DNA of 64,000 nucleotides from Silene latifolia (taxonomy: Eukaryota; Streptophyta; Magnoliopsida; Caryophyllales; Caryophyllaceae). The position numbers and the translations under genes are program-made. Below, piece after piece: positions 56,396 to 64,000 of this stretch. How positions within the stretch are numbered: position 1 is the first letter of the stretch; every line of letters begins with the position of its first letter. Where the stretch lies: NCBI RefSeq assembly GCF_048544455.1, contig NC_133534.1:84783637-84847636 (forward strand), written 5' to 3'. The notes under the pieces were generated by a model. That model searched no databases, was not told the origin of the DNA, and saw only the letters and a program-made list of their open reading frames with translations.

Positions 56396-57665
56396 TGTAA
56401 CACCCCCATATTCAGAGGAGCCTTATCCAGGCCTTCCTTAGCATATAAGGGCGCTACCATCTCGGTTGCCCGAGGACAGTAATAATCAAACGTCAATAAA
56501 AGAACTACAATATTGTATTACAAGTGATTTAAACCAACAAGCTATATAAAAGATACAACTCAGAGACTACTCGCTATGACTATCGAAACTCGTGAAGACT
56601 CATCCCCGTCTGGACTCCAGCTATCAACAACATCAACACCTGCTAAGACCGACTGCTCACCATAAGGGATCACGGCAGACACATAACAAACAAACAACCA
56701 CACAAGGTCAGTACTGAGATACGACACAACAATAACAACTACAACTATAAACACAATATGATGCTAGCAGTCTCACACACACACTCACGACAAACCAACC
56801 AACCTCTGTCACTGACTGTCCACTAGACCAGTCCTGCCAGTGGGGGACCGCAGCCGTACCCACCAAATCCCCGCTCATCATGTCGAGCGATAACCCTGTC
56901 CATTAATGTGCACATCCCCTTCCGTGGCGGGTTCCACGAAGGGCGAAACTAGGGCGTGAAGCCACTCCCGCAAGTGACCCCACTCAGCCGAGACGTATCT
57001 CGAGAACCAGAGACGACAACCACCATCACAACCACAGCCATCACAATACAATTACGACATTAACGATCACAATACAACTACAACGACCGACACACTAGAC
57101 CATCTACAGAAACTGAGTAGGCGAACCTACCTTTAAGCAACCGCAACCAATCCATGCCGACAGACAACCTGTCCAGCGACCAAGCAACGCCTGTAACCAC
57201 AATACAATTCTATATTACTAACAAGCAACCCTAACTATGAAGAACAAGGACACCGATGATGATTATGACATACCTATTAGGGAGGAAACTCAGCAAGAGA
57301 CCGCTACCCGACCCAAGAGGCGCTCTCCTAAAGCACAAGGATCATCAAAAGGCTTCCATGGAGGTTTTGAGGTGAAGGGAAGGGAAAGAGGCGACTGAAG
57401 GATAGGAGGAAAGTGGCGGAAGTGATTTGCGGATTTAACAAAACGCGATATAAAACCCTCCCTGAAAACTCGGTACTCGATCGAGTACCCAACATACTCG
57501 ATCGAGTATCCCCCTACTCGATCGAGTAACCTAGCTACTCGATCGAGTAGCCTCTACTCTATCGAGTACCACTCTTAACACGCACCCAAAGATGGTTTTG
57601 GAACACTTTTCTAAGACTATTCCCGATCCCAAGGCCAGTCAACGCTGGTCAAAGGTGAAAGAAAA
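56396..57665. repeat. Element E: LTR-like fragment with a palindrome array
   Basis: Starts TGTAACACCCCC and runs without coding capacity. The middle part is GC-richer (56830-57000). Near the right end are TATA-like ATATAAAA at about 57448 and five copies of TACTCGATCGAGTA (57474-57568). Orientation is unresolved because both strands give TG...CA ends. The right boundary is approximate: element F starts somewhere near 57665. Confidence 0.5.
57474..57568. promoter_or_regulatory. Array of five TACTCGATCGAGTA palindromes
   Basis: Copies start at 57474, 57495, 57515, 57536 and 57555: spacings 21, 20, 21 and 19 bp. The first four are perfect 14-bp palindromes; the fifth has one change. They lie 20 bp from a TATA-like sequence. 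Confidence 0.8.
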
Positions 57666-58927
57666 GTAGATTCATATACATACTAACATACTCATATATG
57701 TTAAATTAATTTGTCATAAAATTAAATACGGATTTTATGCATGCAAACAAATAAACAAAAAGAGAAGAAATCATATTCTTACAATGGATGATTCGGTTTT
57801 ATGGGCACAAAAGAGATCTCCTTCTCTTTTGTTCTTGAGCTTTCCAAATGGAAGAACAAGGATTCAAGTGTAGAATCCCTCCCAAAAGCATATACCCAAG
57901 GAATACATCTTAATAAACCAATACTATTTAGATCTAGTAATAATAATGGTTTTTCAATAAAATTGATACAAATAAATTGTATTTGAGCTCTTGATTATTT
58001 TCGGTCAAGAGGTGATGATATTGTGAGTTTATTTCTCTAGAATTCTCATAAATGGTAGAGAGCATGTTTATTTTCTTACACTAGAAAAATTTTTGTATTC
58101 TATGAATGAATTAATTGAAAAAGAAAAACTCCTTTTCTTTCCATAGGGTGGCCGAAATTTTTGGCTTGGGTAGGATGCCCAATACCTTTTAATTTTGCTC
58201 TTCTCAAAAGCTTAGGTATGCATGCCTACTAGCTAGCTTTCATCATTGTGTTTATACTTAAACAAATAACACAATTTCCACTAACTCCCTCTTAATATTT
58301 CGGCACTTATAAAATGGAAGGTCCATTTTATATTTTGTCATTTGTCAATTTTGTCACATGTTACATGTTACATGACATGTTACAATGTAATGTATTTTTA
58401 TCATATTAAAATCAACGTATTAATAAAAATACGTCATATACAAAAATCGACTTAGTAATTCATAATTACTTGTACCAAAATATTTTACCAATTTATAAAT
58501 CACAATAAATTGTATTTATAATAATTCATTCAATTCTTTTGTTTCCTTAAACAATAATTTCATCTGAGCAATGATACAATTCGATTACTCGGACCGTATC
58601 TCATTTAATCATATTTACAATAAGATACGTAAATTATACTCACAAAATCATCCGTCAATTTTAAGCAATTTAATTAACTCGTATCGGTATACGTTTAATT
58701 AAATAATCAATTAAGAGTATTTCCCTATAGGTATGACCTAAGGGGATCAACTGATCACCACCGTCGCACGACAGTAATGTCAAACTCTAGTCAGCCAATC
58801 ATTACCGATATATGTTGACCAGTTGACAGTAACAAAATTACTTCCCAATTGTATTCTTTAAAATGAGATTTAATAATGATATTTAAATCATATGATCGCA
58901 CTATTGTTGAGGACACATTTCCCAACA
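57666..58927 (-). repeat. 3' LTR of element F (Copia, minus strand); left edge approximate
   Basis: The minus strand reads GTGGGAGAT then TGTTGGGAAATGTGTCC, a Copia polypurine tract followed by an LTR start, fixing the right edge at 58927. The LTR extends left through AT-rich non-coding sequence with a TATAAACA-like box near 58250. The left edge could not be fixed without the other LTR. Confidence 0.6.
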
Positions 58928-61900
58928 ATCTCCCACTTGTCCTCGACAAGTGTGCGTCACCAATTCTCTTGTCCTATTACTATCTCCCACTCAATGCAAG
59001 GTGTCTTTCAGGTCGTACTTGCAAGTGATCATATCGAGAGTGGTTTCCTCGATCGGAGAATAACTGATTGACCGGATTTATCCACTCGGATACCTTCCGA
59101 GCGTGGCCACGCATTTCGTTCATTACTCCTCGAGTGGCCCCGAGATATTGTTTTAACCCTGACAAGGGGATGGACAATTCCTATCGCACTCATTCCCTTC
59201 GACTAGCCACACCATCATAACCCAAAATATGCCCATTTGACCCTATTTACGAAGGTCGTAGTAACACAAATCAAAGTTAATCTGAAACTGAGCCATCTTA
59301 GGTGAATAGTCTTTAGTCAAAAGAATTGACTCATTTGAATACTATAGCAGCTCTCGCCACGACCAGGCTATATAAATTTGCCATAACTCTATAAGCGGTC
59401 ATTAGGCCCGACAAAAAGTTCATAACTTGATCTGCCTATGTGATCGACTAGTCATCTCACATGACTCCATGACACTTGAACTTGCCATCAATCGCATCAC
59501 ACTCTAGTCACTTCGAGACGTCACCTCATACAAGTGACTATGGGCGAATATAATGTTAATCCGTGTTCACTTTAACGGGGTTCAATTGTCACTACAACCC
59601 GTTTGGATGTAACAAAGTATAATAGAAGAGTTTTAAAGTAAAACTCGAACGATAAATGCGATTATCACATATGAATAGTCAACGCTTGATTACTATTTCA
59701 TGTTCTATAATCTAATTTGATCTTGTATGTAGTTGTTCATTTCAATTCAATTGAAATGACATGACTCATCATGTTTAGCCTATGAGAAGACTTTGGTTAG
59801 TAGGTTTTATCAACTTCTTGTACCTTACTCAACCTTACTACATATTCGTTTTCCTTTGTAATGTATACATTTGCATCACAAAACTTTTCTGAGTACGTGT
59901 CGAGATCCAATCAAGACATAGGCCCTCTTAGCTCGAGAATAGCTCCCACTTTGTTTTCACAAAGGTGTGCGGGACTCATCCTCTTGCACATCTCATGATT
60001 GCAAGTGTACTCAATTTCCGTTATAAATATCTCTCATTGTTCTTTATTGCCTAGAACGATTCTAGAAAATCTACTTCTTAATTATCATAGCCACAATGGT
60101 ATCTCAACCATCCTAATGTGTTTTGATTATGGTTTTGTCGGAAACCATGCGCAACCTCAATTGTCAATTGTCACTTGTGTAACACACTTACACAAAATTG
60201 CATCATAAACACTTTGCTTTACATCCTTAATGCTTCTGCATGCACTTAAGGGTAATCTTTATGGCGTACTTGGCAAAGATTACTAAAATTCGATTTTGAA
60301 AACAATTCATCATACTCAAGGTATATGAAGTGTTATACATCATTACTCATTTAATTGATCCGCAGCGGAAGCAAATGGAATCAATCAAATATGTTCAATT
60401 TAATTGAACTAGTCATGAATCTTATCAACATAAGACTTCTTCGACGCCAATATCACGTGGATTTATCTTCATAGATCCGGATATTAAAGATGTATTATAA
60501 TACTCCAAAAGTCTTAAATCATTCTTGATGATCAATATGTCATCCACATATCGGACTAATTAAAATTTCCGTAACTCCCACTAAACTCCATGTATAAACA
60601 CAACTTCTTGACTTATCGAGAAATGTTTTATCACATGATCCAAAATGTTGATTCCAACTCATTGATGTCCTACTTAAGACCCTCTCTTAAGTTTCACATT
60701 ATCTTAGGACTGCAAGAATCTTCAAAACTCAAGATATGTATTGAATACATTCCTTCTAATTGAAGAAATGGGTTTTAGATTCACTCGCTATGTATTTCAT
60801 AATAATGAAACACAATCCCTAAGAAGATCCAAATAGGCTTAAGCATTTCAGTTGGTGCAAAACCCTTTGCAACCAATCAAACTTTGAAATCTCTCTTTAT
60901 TAGTGCAAAACCCTTTGCAACTAATCAAGCCTTTTTATTTCGGATTTTCATGGCTCTAAGCCTTGTATTGAGTTGTGACTTGAACACTCTTATGTAAGTC
61001 ATATGTTCATTACTTTCCAGAAGTAATCAACTTGAATCAAACAATTTCTTTGTAAGTTATAAGCTCTTTACATTCTTAAAAGTAGCATAAATTCATCATT
61101 TTTAACAAGTGACGAATTTAACCTCCTAGGTTTTAAAGAAACAATGTCTTACACAAAACGTCTCATGTAGTCAAGAAAGTCCAGTTTCTTGCGACATAAC
61201 ATCTTTGTGACTCTTGAATATTGCGACATAACATCTTTGTGGCTCTTGAATAATTTCTCCCACTCTGTCTTCTAGAAATAAACTTGTATTTTAGAAAGAC
61301 AGCTTCACGAGCCGCAAACCCGTCGTACTCGTGATAATTGAAGAGGGAAAAATGAGCATTTGTTTCTTTGTGAAAACTTACAACCATGGTACCCTTACCA
61401 TTTCATATCTCATATGATTCGATTTAGTGGAAAAATAATTTTAGACAAAATGATAAAATCCCCAAAAGGATCAAGTAACTCAAAGTAACTTGATTGAAGT
61501 TCAAACCATATCGAATAGCGTTTGATTTCTTATCCAATCACACATTATTTCATAATGCGTGTTAAGAGAGATTAACTTGTGATATTAGATCACAGTTCCA
61601 TTGGCTTATATCAAAGTCTTCACTTTGATAATCCCATCACGACTAAATCGTGATTTCTTGAACTCTTGAACCTCTTCAAAGATTTCTCTATTTACCTTAT
61701 TAAGTGAACATATTAGTGTCAACTTAAATCGTTGGTAAAAGAAAATGATCAACCTATTTTGGATCAATGATTTACAATCTCGATGTCCTTTTCAACCAAA
61801 AAGGCACGAGACATCTTGCTTTGAGTACAAGATACGCACATACCATTAACAATCTAATGGTTTCAAGAGTACTCGATAACTCTTTGCGTTCATCATTCCA

Positions 61901-64000
61901 AAATTTTAAGGTTTAATCTTGGGTTACCAATTTTGAGTCTTGCATCATCTTCATGATATATTATTCTAGTTTGGTTTAGAATATAATCACCTTGATAATG
62001 GGCTAGCCATACATCAAATCGTGGTGTATAGGGTCACAAAAGTGAAACCTCTTTTGTATCTTAACAAGTTTATATTCTTATTTAGAGTTTATGCACTTAA
62101 TAGTCATAATTAAGTATAACTTTAAATCCAAAACTAGATTGAGTACACAATTACTCTATCTCTCGACATTATTGTTGCTAGTCGTCATATTCTAATCATC
62201 TTATGTATCAAGTACAACGATGTAAACCACCACCGGTTTCTAATATTGACGAAGTAGTACTAGCAAAATTTATGTTTAATCAAATAAACATTTAAAGAAG
62301 AAGGTCTCATTAGATGTCCCACAACTAACTTGTTGATTCTTCAATAATTTGGGGTAGTTTCCTTTCTCGTGTCTAACATTTAAGACAATGGAAACTTTAT
62401 CGGTTGGGATTGATAGGTTTAGTATCGTCATTCTCAACAACTTTACCTTTAACATTACCTAGTATCAATTCCATTATTATCTTTACTTCTTGAACCTCGT
62501 TCTCATCTTAACGGTTTAAGAGAATGCTCCCACTCATTTCAATGAGTCTTTGCTTTGAGAAGCAAAATTGAATTTATGAAGATTACTCTTCATTTGTTCG
62601 TTTTAGTCTTAAAAACTTTCATTGAAGTGGTTGCGTTATTTTGGTCAATTACGAATTCTTGACAAAACTAATTACCAAAACAATTTTATCGCTTCGATGT
62701 ACTTAATGCATTTAAGTACATGGAAAAACAATCCATTGCAAGTAGATGTGTTAGTCAAGAATCAAAAACCTGTTTGATAATGAATAACTTTAATCTATAC
62801 TCTTTACAAGAGATCCTTAGCAATGGTTCATTTGAGGTTTTAGAAGCAAACTCATATTTGTCTTTAGTTACGATATTTTAATGGAGATTTGAATCAAAAA
62901 CGAAATGATATCGTATATGAATTGTGGTAAAGAAATAGAACAATATAACAACGGAATAGTGGAAAACTTAACATTTATCGTTTTATTAATACTTGAAAAA
63001 CAAGTAAAGCATTTACATAGTGACCTCTACCCAACTATGATAAATGATTCCAAGACCCAAATTCATATCGACTTAGGCACGGGGTAGCCGATGAAACCTT
63101 CATCAATATAACTCGGTGGATTAACCTTTTAATCGATTCTACTTTTAGAACTCTTGGTCGATAAAATTACTCTAATATTTATCTATAGCCCAAAACACAT
63201 CAACAAGGGCACGGGGTAGCCGATGAAACCCTTATCAATTACTTTTGTTGAGTTCAATCCAAATTTCGAATAAATGTGTCCATTATCCAAACCCATATTA
63301 ATTTAGGCACGGGGTAGCCGATGAAACCCTCATCAACATGAATTCGGTGGATTAGACATTTATCACCCACTTCCCCTACGTAACAAGGTTTGTACCCCGG
63401 GGTAGCCGAGTGCACTCCCTCGCGAAATAGGTTTTCATGGTTTCTACTATTTGGTAAGGCTATGTCTCAATTGTTTGTTTTTAGCGAGAGGTCATGTCAA
63501 TTTATTATCTATCACGTTTTAAGTGAACTAAAGCGGTGAACTACGATAATTTGAATTGACACGGTCGATAAACTCGATAAAACAACAATGCATGTTTAGT
63601 TATGGCGATTTAGCGATGCATGTGACATAAAATAAAATGCAAGCATAAATAAATAAATCCTAGTATGGCCTTCCTAGAATAGAAAAACTATTTAACTATT
63701 ACATATTCGGAAACCAACTCCATTGGTCCCTTGAACTTCGGTTGTGGCACGCATCTCGAGGTAACACCGTCTTTATGTATCGCCATTCTTGAAGAAATCC
63801 GTCTTTGGAAACTCCGGAATGAATAAAATTACATAATAAATTACATAATTTCCTATTATACATTTGTAACTAAAATAAAATAAATCTATTAAATTACAAA
63901 ACGGTGATACGAGATCACAATAAAAATTACAACCGAATCGATATTCCCATACATTTCGGGAAATACCAATTAAAATCTAAGGCCATACTAAGTAAAATTA
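58928..64000 (-). pseudogene. Degenerate internal region of Copia element F
   Basis: About 5 kb with no long ORF on either strand. On the minus strand an RT remnant has YVDDILIIKND, with YVDD at 60550-60539, preceded by Copia-like spacing and several stops. An integrase-zinc-like remnant (SKMSRA) lies near 61810. This order places RNase H toward 58.9 kb and gag toward 64 kb, as expected for an antisense Copia. Beyond these points I could not assign domains. Heavy decay makes it probably the oldest coding region here. Confidence 0.55.
63072..63420. repeat. Four spaced copies of GGGGTAGCCGA-type repeat
   Basis: GGCACGGGGTAGCCGATGAAACC occurs at about 63076, 63208 and 63306, and a shorter related copy (CCGGGGTAGCCGAG) at 63398. 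Spacing is about 132, 98 and 92 bp. The sequence between copies also shares CGGTGGATTA phrases, so this is an imperfect tandem array. Confidence 0.7.

Noticed and set aside
57801-60208. Small ORFs at 57801-57986, 58980-59177 and 59999-60208
   Set aside because: Each is about 60 codons in AT-rich, decayed Copia sequence with no motif; expected by chance.

Overview
This window is plant nuclear repeat DNA, almost entirely LTR retrotransposons nested inside one another. I found no host single-copy gene, rRNA or tRNA. The domain types (SIRE-like Copia with a long gag, Tat-like Gypsy with two RNase H domains and antisense plant-mobile-domain genes, Athila-like gag-protease elements, a Stowaway-type MITE) point to a eudicot with a large genome. 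Caryophyllales (Silene and relatives) is my guess only. For reference I name the elements A to F.

Layout. Element A (Copia, + strand) covers 1-19762, and its 5' LTR starts before the window. Its accessory ORF is split by element B (Athila-like, minus strand, 8467-16916, 5-bp target duplication GGTAG). A itself sits in the 5' LTR of element D (Tat-like Gypsy, + strand, 19763-56130). Downstream of D's pol lies array C (minus strand, 26794-47315), an LTR-internal-LTR-internal-LTR tandem dimer of an Athila-like element flanked by AATAC. Beyond it D continues with a MITE (47615-47907), two intron-containing antisense genes (47910-49375 and 50008-52621) and the 3' LTR (53540-56130). From 56131 to about 57665 are pieces of one or two LTRs beginning TGTAACACCC (element E). 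From there to 64000 is an antisense, badly decayed Copia element (F), with its LTR edge at 58927 and an RT remnant near 60.5 kb.

Nesting order from the sequence: D is older than A, C and the MITE; A is older than B. All pol genes present are broken by stops and frameshifts. B and C have gag-protease but no reverse transcriptase, RNase H or integrase, so they must have relied on proteins from elsewhere.

The most interesting signal is not a gene. Each element carries its own short palindromic or two-armed motif, arranged at near-constant spacing: 21 bp in B, 20 bp in C, 30 bp in D, 19-21 bp in E, and half-sites 15-16 bp apart in A. In B, C and D these sites lie upstream of the LTR TATA box. 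In C they also lie directly upstream of a TATA box for an internal ORF, and in D upstream of both antisense genes. This looks like family-specific promoter architecture with spacing near whole helical turns.
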